A stretch of DNA of 64,000 nt from contig JAJDEF010000040.1 of assembly GCA_029259945.1 (NCBI GenBank), forward strand, positions 1-64,000, read 5' to 3'. The stretch is from Planctomycetota bacterium (GTDB lineage: Bacteria; Planctomycetota; Planctomycetia; Pirellulales; Lacipirellulaceae). Positions 27,223 through 37,160 of this stretch are shown in pieces. Numbering within the stretch: position 1 is the first letter of the stretch; each line of letters opens with the position of its first letter. A program made the position numbers and the translations under genes. A model generated the notes under the pieces. The model worked only from the letters and a program-made list of their open reading frames with translations, searched no databases and was not told the DNA's origin.

Positions 27223-30222
27223 CTATTTCTTTCCCCTGTGGTCGGTGCTAACGATTAAAAAGAGAGTCAAGCCAACAAAAAGAGCAAGCGTGCTCGGCTC
27301 GGGGACAGCGGTTGATCCTGCTCCGACGGACGCTCCCGGCCCTGTGAACTGCCGCTGCCAAGCAAGAAAGTCGTTTCCGTCCGTATCGTTGTCGTTGTCC
27401 GTATCGCCACCTGCATTGAGGCCGAAGGACGATCTCCATATCGCTAGGTCGTCGGCGTCAACGTCGAAATCGCCGTCAAAGTCTGCAGTTAGGTTTAACG
27501 CTAATGAAAACAATAGAAATTCGTCGGCGTTGATGTCTCCGTTAGAGTCGTTTGAGCCGGGGAGCTGTGCCTGATAAACAAGCGAACCGCCGTCGGCCGA
27601 GGCGTACACGCCCAAGGCGAGATAGATTTCGGATGGGAGCGAACCAAATTCCTCTGTGAGATTGATAATTCCCTCAAGCACGCCGCCGTTAGCTCCGGTC
27701 GCTGCCTCTGCCGACCCGGTTGTATCGAACCAGCCTGTAAAATCATTGTCGTTTTCGTCGGCAAGAAAGGCATCCCATTGGGCTACCTGTCCGGCTTTGG
27801 CCCAATTAGCTGCAACCATTGGGCCGAGCGTATTAGCGAGGTAGATAAACACGTCGTCGCCCTCGCCGGCGTCTTCGGTAGCCAGATAAAGAATACCGTT
27901 GTCTAAAGCGGCGTAGAGATGATGGCCTCCTCCTACGGCAATTTCTACCGCTGCCGCGTCGAGTACGCCGTCCATGACAAACGGTGGCGGCGCTGCGCCG
28001 GTCACCGCAAAGCGCCAATCTTGCCCACTGTTGTTGTCCCAAACTCCGCTACCATCATTGAAAACCAAATCTAACTGCGAGGCCGACCCGTTCACTGGCA
28101 CGGTCAAATCCCACATTTCTTCCGTGGCATTCCAGTTCATCACAGGGTCAGGCGCGATGGTCGTGCCCCAGTCATCGAAACCGTAGTGCAGGAAAACCTC
28201 CAGGGCACCAGAAAGTGGGCCCCCAGAGGGATCATAGGTGATCGTGACCGGCTGCCCCGCAACTGGGATACTGGGGCCGAGGGTTACGCTTTCGCCACCC
28301 AATGGCAATCCTTCACCGACGTAAACATGCTGGATATCAGAGCGGGTAATGTTCCCGTTGCCGTCCACCGCCTCGACATAGTAGTCGAGTAGCACATCCT
28401 CTTGCCCCTCGATCAGGGCTCCATACCGAAGTGCGCGGTAAGTAGGACTGAGAATGTTCCCAGGCGGGCCGATGTCGCTGGAAGCCATCGTAACACTATT
28501 CCAGGTTCCCACCTCGGCTCCGCCGGCGTAGGTCTCGTTGTCGGTCGAAGCGAGTGGGTTGACGCCATCGTTGTCGGTTCGCCATTTCAGAGTGACATTC
28601 GATAATCCACTCACATCATACGCGTAGGTCCATACCTCAAAATCGCTTGGTTCGGGGTTGGGGCCCCATTCAATTCCACCAGGATTGTACGCCCCTCGCT
28701 GCGGGAGAAAAACCGTGGGGCCTGTGGTTTCTGTACCACCAAACGACGCGATCACTTGGTCCGCCTCGGCGACAGCCAAATTGCTTCCTCGAGTGACGTT
28801 GCTGTCCCATACCTCTGTGCCGTCCCAATACCAGTAGTCCGACGACTCGGCTGCAAGCAGGTGTTTCCAAGCCTTCTCCGTCGGGCTTCCCGTCCCGTTT
28901 AGCACGTTCTGCAAATTCGTCACCGGCGCAATATCGTCGGCAGTAAACACGCGATTCTTCGCAGCAGTCAGTACAGCCCAGGAGTTGCGGTCGGGGCTCC
29001 AACCGGTGCCGTCCGGGTCTCCCAACCATTTTTTGAACTCAGCGTCACCATTGTCGGCCCCTGCCCAGGCACCAGATTCAACATGGATTACCTCGTTGGT
29101 GGGAACAGGATACTTGTCTAGATAGTCTTGGATCGTTGTCACATTGTAATCAGGGTCGTTCGCCGCCCAGTTCACCATGTTCTGAAAGTTGCTGTGGTAA
29201 TACGACTCCGATCCACCACCAAAATTGTCGCCATCGTGGTGAAGTAGTGTAAACATGGGTCGTGAAGGGTCGGTGTTGTAAGCGAGGTACTGATCCATCA
29301 CCTGGTCGTACAAAAACGCGCCAAAACCTCCTCGTCCATCTTCGTTACCTTCATAACGGGCGGCGGGGACGGCAACGATTTTATTGGTAGTTCCCGTATT
29401 GGGATCGACGTACTGAACATTATTTGGCCGGTACGAGAAGGGAGCGCTAACTTGGCCGGGTGCCCACAGGTTGTTCAACTGCACCCAAGCCCCACCGTTG
29501 GCAGCCGGGTCGGGATTGATTTGGTCAGCCCGATTGGGTGGGATCAAATTCGACGCGCTCGTGTAGGGATAATTTTCGGTCGCACGGTCGAAATGGATGT
29601 TGTCGACGATCGACCACTCCACCCCTTCGGCAACCAGAGCCGGGATCATTCGTTCAGAGAAAGCGGTTTCAGGCGGAAAGAAACCCTTGGAGTATGGCAC
29701 ACTGCTCCCCCAAGTCTGGATGGCAAGCTCCTTTTGCAATTTGATCTGCATCCGCATGTCGCGTACGTCCAACAAAGGCATCAGGGCGTGGTTGAACGCA
29801 AAACCGATCATATCAAGACGCTGGTTGCCCTCGGCGGTTTGCAACTGCTGAGCTTGGGCGTACGAAGATTTCCAATTATTCCACATACCGCCATTCACGT
29901 TATTCGCTTCCAGGTTGTTGAGATTTTCGATCAACGAGCCCGAGAAAGAAACCTGCGCACCGAGGTTGGGCAGCGAGAGGCCCGATTGAATGGCATCTTT
30001 AGGCCAACTCGTATACGGCCCAAAACGCTGGTTATGCACATCGGTCACACTAAACGAAAATTGCCCCGAGGCGTCGGTCTGCGTAACAGTCTGCCCCGGA
30101 ATATAGGTCGGCTGATGCATGTGCCATAGGAACCCCACATTGATCGGTGCCTGGCCGCCTGCGGGCGAAGAAACCAGGGCTACGGAGCAGAATACGGCAA
30201 GAAAAATCTGGGTTTTACGCAT
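27223..30222 (-). CDS. Secreted GH57 family protein with dockerin-type repeats and PEP-CTERM tail
   Basis: About 999 residues. The signal peptide ends near SPAGGQA. The catalytic part starts NVGFLWHMHQPTYIPG, the HMHQP mark of glycoside hydrolase family 57 (alpha-glucan active). FFPPETAFSERM is a candidate for the nucleophile region and LLHHDGDNFGGG for the acid. Next come beta-rich domains (one starch-binding-like around VTITYDPSGGPLSGA), a dockerin-type pair (DFDGDFDVDADDLAIW; DTDNDNDTDGNDFLAWQ) and the tail AVPEPSTLALF...DHRGKK. ATG at 30222 has GGTGG upstream. It is larger than classical GH57 amylases owing to the C-terminal modules. Substrate not proven. Confidence 0.85.
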   Translation of the reverse strand: MRKTQIFLAVFCSVALVSSPAGGQAPINVGFLWHMHQPTYIPGQTVTQTDASGQFSFSVTDVHNQRFGPYTSWPKDAIQSGLSLPNLGAQVSFSGSLIENLNNLEANNVNGGMWNNWKSSYAQAQQLQTAEGNQRLDMIGFAFNHALMPLLDVRDMRMQIKLQKELAIQTWGSSVPYSKGFFPPETAFSERMIPALVAEGVEWSIVDNIHFDRATENYPYTSASNLIPPNRADQINPDPAANGGAWVQLNNLWAPGQVSAPFSYRPNNVQYVDPNTGTTNKIVAVPAARYEGNEDGRGGFGAFLYDQVMDQYLAYNTDPSRPMFTLLHHDGDNFGGGSESYYHSNFQNMVNWAANDPDYNVTTIQDYLDKYPVPTNEVIHVESGAWAGADNGDAEFKKWLGDPDGTGWSPDRNSWAVLTAAKNRVFTADDIAPVTNLQNVLNGTGSPTEKAWKHLLAAESSDYWYWDGTEVWDSNVTRGSNLAVAEADQVIASFGGTETTGPTVFLPQRGAYNPGGIEWGPNPEPSDFEVWTYAYDVSGLSNVTLKWRTDNDGVNPLASTDNETYAGGAEVGTWNSVTMASSDIGPPGNILSPTYRALRYGALIEGQEDVLLDYYVEAVDGNGNITRSDIQHVYVGEGLPLGGESVTLGPSIPVAGQPVTITYDPSGGPLSGALEVFLHYGFDDWGTTIAPDPVMNWNATEEMWDLTVPVNGSASQLDLVFNDGSGVWDNNSGQDWRFAVTGAAPPPFVMDGVLDAAAVEIAVGGGHHLYAALDNGILYLATEDAGEGDDVFIYLANTLGPMVAANWAKAGQVAQWDAFLADENDNDFTGWFDTTGSAEAATGANGGVLEGIINLTEEFGSLPSEIYLALGVYASADGGSLVYQAQLPGSNDSNGDINADEFLLFSLALNLTADFDGDFDVDADDLAIWRSSFGLNAGGDTDNDNDTDGNDFLAWQRQFTGPGASVGAGSTAVPEPSTLALFVGLTLFLIVSTDHRGKK

Positions 30223-30457
30223 AAACCACCAGTGGAAAAAGTAGGAACTTCGCGCCACTGTTTAGATAGGCGCGCCACTAGAGAATTTGGTACCAGAAAA
30301 CCTCAAAAATGTACACTTTTGTTTATTATTTCAGAGCGTTTCCAAGAACTCAGGCGACGAGAGAACCCACAGTCGGGCTGCTGGCTCGGCTGGCCAAAGT
30401 GTGATTGCAGACGACTTTCTGTTGTGGGCGGAGCAGGTATTCACACAACCGCAAAGC

Positions 30458-31324
30458 CTACTGAAAACGCCACCGCTTTTTGTTCACGCGAGTCTTGCTA
30501 GCAGCTTCGCTTTGCGATGACGCCCCGGTATTGCTCCGACGTTTTTTTTGTAGAGCGATCGATCGGATTCCGTTGGCGGCATGCCCAACTGCAGCGCCTG
30601 CAAGTCGACCAAAGACGTTGCCATAGGGCAAAAACGAGGCCACTTGCCCGCCCCAACTGCCACCATAATCAGGATAGAGAATACGGTAGGTTTCTTCCCG
30701 TTGCTCTTGAGTGCCATGCGACTTTACGTATTCCTCCACATCTCGTTTGGCGATCGTTTCGTGCCACATTCCTACAACGGGTACCTCTTGAACAGCCGAG
30801 TAGGTGCCAGGATGTTCTCGCTCCCGTACGTCTTTGGCGTAAGCACCCTCTGAAAGGGCAATCGCGGGGATGTCTGAGTAAAGATTAATTGTATCGGTGT
30901 AAGGGTTGTACCAATCGCCGCCCAGCAGACGCCCTGGAAGCAGCGTGTACTTCAGCATATTCAGTGTGCCAATCGTATAACGCCAACCAGCGCCAAGCTG
31001 CTTATTCGCGGCAAGACGTCGCCACTCCCCTAGCGGATCGTATTGGTTGACTCGCACCAACACAGAATCGAGTTCATTTTCCTCTAAGTACTCGATCAGT
31101 TGGATTTCTGTTTCTGAAGAAACGTTGTGGTTATCCGCACGGCGATCCCAAAGGGCCAGCTTATTGGGAGTTCCAAGAACCCATCCAGTTCGATCCAGCA
31201 ACTGACTTGGTCGTCCACGCTCCAAGCGAATTCCAGTTGTCGTAGCCAAGTCTGGTTGAGCATGCCAAGCAGAGCATCCCGTCACCGCAAAAAACAACAG
31301 AACAGAAGTGATCAATCGCATCAT
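30458..31324 (-). CDS. Lipoprotein of unknown function
   Basis: A protein of 288 residues. The signal peptide ends in a lipobox, VTGCSA (Cys17), so it is anchored to a membrane by lipid. The body has a block WYNPYTDTINLYSDIPAIAL and a Gly/Ala-rich segment (NVFGRLAGAAVGHAANGI), and ends in a very basic tail. No known family. The second codon is also ATG, so the start may be at 31321. It is upstream of the GH57 gene on the same strand with a 235-bp gap. Confidence 0.75.
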   Translation of the reverse strand: MMRLITSVLLFFAVTGCSAWHAQPDLATTTGIRLERGRPSQLLDRTGWVLGTPNKLALWDRRADNHNVSSETEIQLIEYLEENELDSVLVRVNQYDPLGEWRRLAANKQLGAGWRYTIGTLNMLKYTLLPGRLLGGDWYNPYTDTINLYSDIPAIALSEGAYAKDVREREHPGTYSAVQEVPVVGMWHETIAKRDVEEYVKSHGTQEQREETYRILYPDYGGSWGGQVASFLPYGNVFGRLAGAAVGHAANGIRSIALQKKRRSNTGASSQSEAASKTRVNKKRWRFQ

Positions 31325-31417
31325 GCTATATCAACAACCAAGACGCATCTTACCGGTGAAAAAAATTCCGACTTGCATTCCACTCCCTCAGAATGCAGCA
31401 GTCGGACAGTAGCAAAT

Positions 31418-32338
31418 TCACCAATACCGCTCTACGTGAATTTGCCCAGGCGATTTCTTGGTGTGTTCACGAAATCCTTGTTCCGCGAGTATTTCCACCA
31501 TGCTTTCAATCATTTCAGGATTGCCGCAAACAAAGACATGCGTGTCCTTAGGGCTTGGTGCGAAGCCCCAGGAAGAATCCACCGGCTTGCGGCCCCAAAC
31601 ATTCTGGATGTAGCCACTTTCGCCTTTCCATGGCAACGGTTCCTCAGCAGGACGACTGATACTAGGGATGTAAGAAAAGTTAGAACACATGCGATCCAGC
31701 GTCTCGAGTTCACTGCGATATCCGAGATCCCAAGAATGTCGGGCACCGTGCAAAATGGCGAACCGTCGAGAGCCGCCACAAGTCAACTTGGATCGCACCA
31801 TGCTAATATAGGGTGCCAAGCCCGTCCCTGTTGAGACGAGCACCACGTGCTGGTCACCCGGCACCTGATCAAGCGTGAACATGCCGCTGAATTTTTGGCC
31901 TAACCAGAGTCGGTCGCCCGGTGCAAGAGCGAACAGCCGTGGAGTCAGCGCCCCCGAGGGAACAAGCACAATATAGAACTCAATGTACTCACGGTAGACA
32001 GAGGACGAGGCAATGGAATAGGCCCGCTTCTGCAACTTGCTAGGGTTTTCAATGGGCTCTTCATCAAGATCAGAATTCGCGCACCGACTTGCACTCCCTG
32101 GCAAAGCCAACACACCGAACTGCCCCGGCTCAAACTCGCCGAATTCCCAGCTGTCCGGCGCAATCCGCAAAATGATCAGGCCGGGTGAAACCTCTTGTCG
32201 CTGCAAAACCACGGCGTTCAGCGGAACGACAGCGGGTGAATGTGCAGAAACAGCCCCGGACACAGATTGCGAGATTTTGCAATTTCCATCATGGTCGGCA
32301 AGTTCGGTTTCTGAAGCACCGGTAAGTGTTTCTTTCAT
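31418..32338 (-). CDS. Ferredoxin--NADP reductase
   Basis: About 306 residues. After a short N-terminal extension, FAD-binding KRAYSIASS (R-x-Y-S motif) and FALAPGDRLWLG are followed by the NADP domain: VLVSTGTGLAPYISMVRS, ILHGAR, and FVCGNPEMIESM, closing HVERYW. It transfers electrons between NADPH and ferredoxin or flavodoxin. The ATG at 32338 gives a start like other bacterial reductases, plus about 40 extra residues. It follows csrA by 62 bp on the same strand. Confidence 0.9.
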   Translation of the reverse strand: MKETLTGASETELADHDGNCKISQSVSGAVSAHSPAVVPLNAVVLQRQEVSPGLIILRIAPDSWEFGEFEPGQFGVLALPGSASRCANSDLDEEPIENPSKLQKRAYSIASSSVYREYIEFYIVLVPSGALTPRLFALAPGDRLWLGQKFSGMFTLDQVPGDQHVVLVSTGTGLAPYISMVRSKLTCGGSRRFAILHGARHSWDLGYRSELETLDRMCSNFSYIPSISRPAEEPLPWKGESGYIQNVWGRKPVDSSWGFAPSPKDTHVFVCGNPEMIESMVEILAEQGFREHTKKSPGQIHVERYW

Positions 32339-32400
32339 GGCAATTCTCGTTCGTTGATGGGTCGCTTTGCGATATAGGTTGGGAAAAGAAAAATCGATTC

Positions 32401-32607
32401 TCAACTTGCAAACGACATCATTCGTTGTTCCACCTGCTCTGCGACTATCTTGTCCCAAATCTCTTCGCGATGCACGGCAACATGCTTTGGCGCTTCGACA
32501 CCAACACGTACTTGAGCACCTCGAATGTTGACGATTTCGATCGTAACCGCTTCACCATTCAGGCCGACAACAATACGTTCGCCGCACTTGCGAGATAGAA
32601 TTAGCAT
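32401..32607 (-). CDS. csrA: Carbon storage regulator CsrA
   Basis: A protein of 68 residues, starting MLILSRKCGERIVVG, the invariant CsrA opening, with VRVGVEAPKHVAVHREEI as RNA-binding core. It is a dimeric RNA-binding protein that blocks ribosome sites of target mRNAs. GAGAGGTG upstream of the ATG is a good ribosome site. A small inverted repeat AGATAC/GTATCT at 32660-32679 lies in its upstream region. Confidence 0.97.
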   Translation of the reverse strand: MLILSRKCGERIVVGLNGEAVTIEIVNIRGAQVRVGVEAPKHVAVHREEIWDKIVAEQVEQRMMSFAS

Positions 32608-32818
32608 TACGACACCTCTCGTGTAAGAACTTTATGCTGCAAAGACTACAACCGTGGGCAGATACGTACTAATGTATCTCAATTACGCTCCGGCATCTGT
32701 GAAACCCAAGACGTTTGGGCCGTGTCCTATCTAACAAACACCGTGCTAGCAGGGACCGGGAAGGGGCGAGAAAGCCCCCAGAATTCCAAAGTGTAATGAC
32801 GCGGCACGACTTTGCACT

Positions 32819-33733
32819 TCAGTCGCTAACACGTGCCACGCGTTGGATGGCAGAGGGCGTGGAATCAGAACGAGATCGGTAGGCGATCTGAATAAGTCGT
32901 TCCTGACGGTCTGCCGAAACATGGGGCAGATTAGAAACAAGCTGTGCGACCGTTGCGGGGCGGGTTTCTGCTTCATGCGAAAGATTGCCGATGAACTGCA
33001 ACGTATCACCAAAGTTGCGATCTGCAGTCCTTCCAACCAAAGGATGAACTGCCTTAGCGAACCACTCGAGGCTTGTCCGATCGATGTGAATGAAAGAATC
33101 GAGCCGGGCAGCGACATACTGCCGATCATTGGTTTCTTTGAACGAACCACTACGCAAGAGCAACACACATTGGGCCCGAACCGGTTGTTTGAACGGCTTG
33201 CCTTCATAGGCCCCCTCGGCAAACATCACGATGCGATTTTGAGCTTGTGGATCGCAACTTTGTTCAACAAGAACCAACTTGCCTGTGGTGCCCGCATTGT
33301 CGGTGAGACGAAAAGTGTTCTTTCCGCTACGCTGGAGATCGACTTTGGTGATCCCCAGGTATCGCCAAATTTCTACAAGCATCTCGGGGTTCTGCGCCAA
33401 GAACGTAAAAAGTTCTGGGTTGCAGTCGACCATCTGCGTCGGCAATCGTCGGTAGAGGCTCGTATCGTCAAGCACACGCTGAACTGCTTGGCGATATTTT
33501 GGATGGATCTTCTTCAGAGGAATCGAGCGGATCGCTTCCCGACGAGCCGATTTTGAGGTGGTCGCCTGCGTTCCATCAGCCGCTTGGCATCGCATCGGCA
33601 GAGCGAGTGCGATCCAGCAGACCATCAATGCAGGCACAAACCTACAGATTCCGAAATCGCGTGGCTTAACAAAGACACCGCGGCGTGAAACCGCTAGCGC
33701 TACGTCAAGCACGCAGCGTAGACAGCGTTGCAT
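32819..33733 (-). CDS. Exported protein of unknown function
   Basis: A protein of 304 residues. The ATG at 33733 has GGGGGGAG five bases upstream. A signal peptide with a long n-region precedes VPALMVCWIALALPMRCQAA. The mature part has no recognised domain; it contains LPTQMVDCNPELFTFLAQNPE, a beta-rich stretch (TFRLTDNAGTTGKLVLVEQ), and a helical C-terminus with a VHPLVGRTADRNF block. Probably a lineage-specific secreted or periplasmic protein. It is divergent from the HEAT-like gene at 33950. Confidence 0.7.
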   Translation of the reverse strand: MQRCLRCVLDVALAVSRRGVFVKPRDFGICRFVPALMVCWIALALPMRCQAADGTQATTSKSARREAIRSIPLKKIHPKYRQAVQRVLDDTSLYRRLPTQMVDCNPELFTFLAQNPEMLVEIWRYLGITKVDLQRSGKNTFRLTDNAGTTGKLVLVEQSCDPQAQNRIVMFAEGAYEGKPFKQPVRAQCVLLLRSGSFKETNDRQYVAARLDSFIHIDRTSLEWFAKAVHPLVGRTADRNFGDTLQFIGNLSHEAETRPATVAQLVSNLPHVSADRQERLIQIAYRSRSDSTPSAIQRVARVSD

Positions 33734-33949
33734 GCATCTCCCCCCGGATTGACGCCCGCAGTCTTTGAGAAGCTTTGCGGGTTATAGAACTATTTCGGCT
33801 CTCCACGCCCCAACTCGCCACAGTAATTTTGAGGCAGGAGTGCTTGCATCGAAATGTTTCAATCGGAGGGGCGATCTTGTGTGTTTCGTGCAATTTCACG
33901 ACAATCCAGCCCTCAAATTCTCGGCAACTCCTGAACTTAATCGAGCACA

Positions 33950-35260
33950 ATGCGCAGTAACGACAGCAAAAACCGTCTGAGTACGCTTGCAGCACTCGTT
34001 GGGTGTAGTCTGCTCTTGGCCTGGTGCCTCTGGCCCAAGGTTGCCGTCTGGAACCAACAACGAATAGCAACGTATTTGGCTGCAGAGATCGAAGCAGCCG
34101 ACGACGACAAAGTGAGAGTCCCTCTACGACAGTTGGCCAGCCTTGGCACCGTGGCACTGCATCCGCTTGTCGGGGCTTCTGCTTCAGAGCGGACTGCTGT
34201 CGCTGAGCTAGCGCGACAAATTATCGACGAGCAATTTGATTTCTGGCACGCGCAAGCTAAGGCAAGCCGCCACTTCGATATTGCGACTCCTGCAGCAGAG
34301 CTGGCTGACGCGTTGGCTAGCCACATCGATGATTTCGGTCCTCGCGGAAAGCAGTGGGCCGAAAACTTGGCGATCCATTTGATTGTTCTAACTGAAACCG
34401 TTCCAGCCTCAAAAGCTCCTCAATTGCTTAAGGATTGCACACGAATTCTGGCCTCGGTCTCTCCTGCCGGACTGCGACTTCGCAACATGCCGACGACTAG
34501 CACGCAGACACCCTCCTCGTTTCCCTCCCCGACATCCCTCCCGAGCGTGCCGATCACTACGCTTGCTGTGCCCAGCGAAAGGGTGATTCATGTTCCAGCT
34601 TCCGCAGGAAGTAGCATCTCTCCTCAAGCAACTACTCTAAGGGTCACCCCAAACAATATTTTCTCGGACCCCAGAACGGTTAAACAATTGCAAACGACTC
34701 ACGATTCTAGTTGGTCACCGGAGTGGAACACTGGAGGCACGAGTAGCCGAGCTGGGTCGAGCGAGAAAACCGTTCCTATGCAGCCACTTACACCACAACC
34801 CCTCTCGGCGATGGCCTCAAATCGCCGAGTTGTCGATATTCCCTCGCCTGCAGAGATGGATCAACAAATCAAACGGCTACGGCAAAAAACGTCGCAGAAC
34901 TTAGTGAGTCTGCTCCCCCGTGGTGATATTTTTGATGACGGTCCAATCCGAGCGGTGTTACGTGAACGGGGATTCACCGACGCGGAGATGAACCTAACAA
35001 ATCAGTATTCCTCAGCGAAGGTTGGTGATCGTTTGAAATTAATCGACGATCTTTCGGTGGTCCCTGCCGCAACCGCAAGACGTTGGCTCCATTGGCTTCT
35101 TGAAGACAAAAGTGCGGAGGTCCGACTAAGAGCGTTAACAGCGATCGCGACAACGACCGACCCGACATTGTTCAAGGTTGCCCGCCGCCTGGCTATCTAC
35201 GACAAAGACCCTCGCATCGCTAAGCTTGCCACACAAATCATGCGCGACACTCGTAAATAA
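33950..35260 (+). CDS. Membrane-anchored protein with HEAT-like C-terminus
   Basis: A protein of 436 residues. One N-terminal helix (LAALVGCSLLLAWCLWP) is followed by helical segments (VPLRQLASLGTVALHPLVG resembling a HEAT unit). A long Ser/Thr/Pro-rich linker (around residues 170-300) comes next. The C-terminal part (VPAATARRWLHWLLEDKSAEVRLRALTAIATTTDP) again reads like HEAT repeats. Function unknown; such proteins usually bind partners. It is divergent from the exported protein at 32819-33733. Confidence 0.68.
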   Translation: MRSNDSKNRLSTLAALVGCSLLLAWCLWPKVAVWNQQRIATYLAAEIEAADDDKVRVPLRQLASLGTVALHPLVGASASERTAVAELARQIIDEQFDFWHAQAKASRHFDIATPAAELADALASHIDDFGPRGKQWAENLAIHLIVLTETVPASKAPQLLKDCTRILASVSPAGLRLRNMPTTSTQTPSSFPSPTSLPSVPITTLAVPSERVIHVPASAGSSISPQATTLRVTPNNIFSDPRTVKQLQTTHDSSWSPEWNTGGTSSRAGSSEKTVPMQPLTPQPLSAMASNRRVVDIPSPAEMDQQIKRLRQKTSQNLVSLLPRGDIFDDGPIRAVLRERGFTDAEMNLTNQYSSAKVGDRLKLIDDLSVVPAATARRWLHWLLEDKSAEVRLRALTAIATTTDPTLFKVARRLAIYDKDPRIAKLATQIMRDTRK

Positions 35261-35328
35261 TGCGGTCACGAAGCGATTTGCCATAACCGACTAGTGGGGC
35301 GTCGCGCCTGAATTGACGGCCTAAATCG

Positions 35329-35408
<80 letters not shown>

Positions 35409-35431
35409 GTCAATCCAGCCGTGTTGAGGCA

Positions 35432-36910
35432 CTAGCGTCGAATCGGGCCTTCGATAGGCGTGATGCGGCTGGCGGTCACGTGACTTCGTTGAAACTCTTG
35501 CATGTAGCCCCGAGTGCCATGAACGCCAATCCTTTGACCGAGATACGGTTGCAAATTGAGGTCCGGCGTGGGAGTTACAAACGCGACCACATCTCCCTTT
35601 TCGTCGACCAACGCATAGCGGGGCGCTTTCTCTCGCTTCGAAACCACCGGCTTTAACTGACCAACCGCATCGTACAATGGTGTCTCGATTCCATTGGCTA
35701 AATCGGCCGTGGTTGTCACCTCTTCGCCAAAATCTCGTTTCAAAAGCTCACGCACCCTCGAGGTCCTGCCAGTAAATTCTTTTTGCGGAGCTTCGATCGG
35801 GACACTCACCGCTAGGGACTCTGGTTGAGGTACTGCAATCGGTGTCATGCTATAGCGCTCTTGAACCCGCTCGAAACGCGAAATTTTTTCTAGCACGTCA
35901 CGTAAATTCGACCGCTCGCCTGACAAATCTGTGTTTACCAGCAGACTGTTGGCTTCGGCTTTCAACGGCTCAAAATCCCACTCGGCAGGGGTTCGAACAA
36001 TAATCTCAGAGAGCCGCAACTCCAGCTCAGCAATACGTGGCGTCGCTGGAACCTGAGCCGCAGTCTGGTCACCAATACGAATTCTTGGCGGTGACGAGCC
36101 GGCTTGCCCCACGACAGGCGAAATCGCTTCAGCGAGTTGAAGTTCAGCAGGAGAACCCGCAACGACATCCATGGCATTAGAATCCACGATGGCCGGCGGA
36201 TTGTAAGGCGATCCTATAAAACCATCCGCTGTGCTTTTAGATGCTGAAACAGCAGGTGACTCTCGCAGGTGATCAAAAGCATTAGGTTTTTGTGCGGGTT
36301 GTTGAAGCGATTCTGAGCTAGCGTCAGACTGTTCTGTCCATGCAGCTGCTTGTTGGGCGAGCGAAGTGGTTTCGACGGGCGGCTGCGCCGAGAGGTCGTC
36401 AGCGGCGATCCAGCGAAATTCGCCCGCTGGTGCAGCAACCCGCAACCAACGTGGGTCGTCGGCACTCAAAGCATCTAGCACTTTTATTTGTTCACCTCGA
36501 GGCAGTAAAACCTGGACGGCACTGCGCTGCGTCGACAGCAGACTACCTACGCGAGTGACGGTTCGCTCTGCAGAAACTTCGGCAACACCCTGCCCTAGTT
36601 GATTCACTTGGTGTGCTGCAACCCAACTGTAACTACCTTCTGGCGGTCGGATGGCACACCAGCGATCGCCGTCGTGGCGATAAACTTCGACCGCATAACC
36701 TTGCTGCAATTGCTGCGTCGGATAATAACGCTGTCCCGGGCCGCTGCGAACATACGCATCTGGTTGCGTCACGTAGGCCACATACGGAAACTGTGGTTCG
36801 GCGTTGGCCGAGTTCATCGAGAGCACGATGAATACGATTGCTAGAAATGTCCTGCCGAAGCGATCGCGAAAAAAATTCGCCAATCGATTCCATCGTGAGA
36901 GCTGGACCAT
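35432..36910 (-). CDS. Exported protein with two SH3b domains
   Basis: A protein of 492 residues. An N-terminal signal (FLAIVFIVLSMNSANAE) is followed by bacterial SH3 domain 1 (about 43-105; YVRSGPGQRYYPTQQL, SYSWVAAHQV). SH3 domain 2 (about 115-175; LLPRGEQIKVLDA, EFRWIAADDL) is next, then a long low-complexity linker and a C-terminal beta-rich part (YALVDEKGDVVAFVTP; YLGQRIGVHGTRGYMQEF). SH3b units often bind cell-wall or polypeptide ligands. No catalytic domain. Convergent with the HEAT-like gene, with the 30-bp inverted repeat between. Confidence 0.78.
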   Translation of the reverse strand: MVQLSRWNRLANFFRDRFGRTFLAIVFIVLSMNSANAEPQFPYVAYVTQPDAYVRSGPGQRYYPTQQLQQGYAVEVYRHDGDRWCAIRPPEGSYSWVAAHQVNQLGQGVAEVSAERTVTRVGSLLSTQRSAVQVLLPRGEQIKVLDALSADDPRWLRVAAPAGEFRWIAADDLSAQPPVETTSLAQQAAAWTEQSDASSESLQQPAQKPNAFDHLRESPAVSASKSTADGFIGSPYNPPAIVDSNAMDVVAGSPAELQLAEAISPVVGQAGSSPPRIRIGDQTAAQVPATPRIAELELRLSEIIVRTPAEWDFEPLKAEANSLLVNTDLSGERSNLRDVLEKISRFERVQERYSMTPIAVPQPESLAVSVPIEAPQKEFTGRTSRVRELLKRDFGEEVTTTADLANGIETPLYDAVGQLKPVVSKREKAPRYALVDEKGDVVAFVTPTPDLNLQPYLGQRIGVHGTRGYMQEFQRSHVTASRITPIEGPIRR

Positions 36911-37160
36911 GACAACGTTCCTCGTAGTGAGATAGCCGGTCTTGTCGCGACCGGTAAGCTTGTAGGACTATGGTGTGAAATACTAGAAAAACAGGGGGAG
37001 CGTCTTATAGAAAATCTGCCCGACGACCTCAAGGTCTGCTAAGAGCAGAAACGTCTGCTAGCTGCGCCTGACGTGCCTTGATAGAATGGACCCGGATGGC
37101 AGCAACCGAGGCAAGCCAAGTAGGCGGCAGCTTGGCCAGGATGAGGGTTTGAGGCGAGAT

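Noticed and set aside
37086..37160. Extended start for the Ser/Thr kinase
   Set aside because: ATG 37161 has a good ribosome site and begins right at the kinase fold; the upstream 25 residues are low quality.
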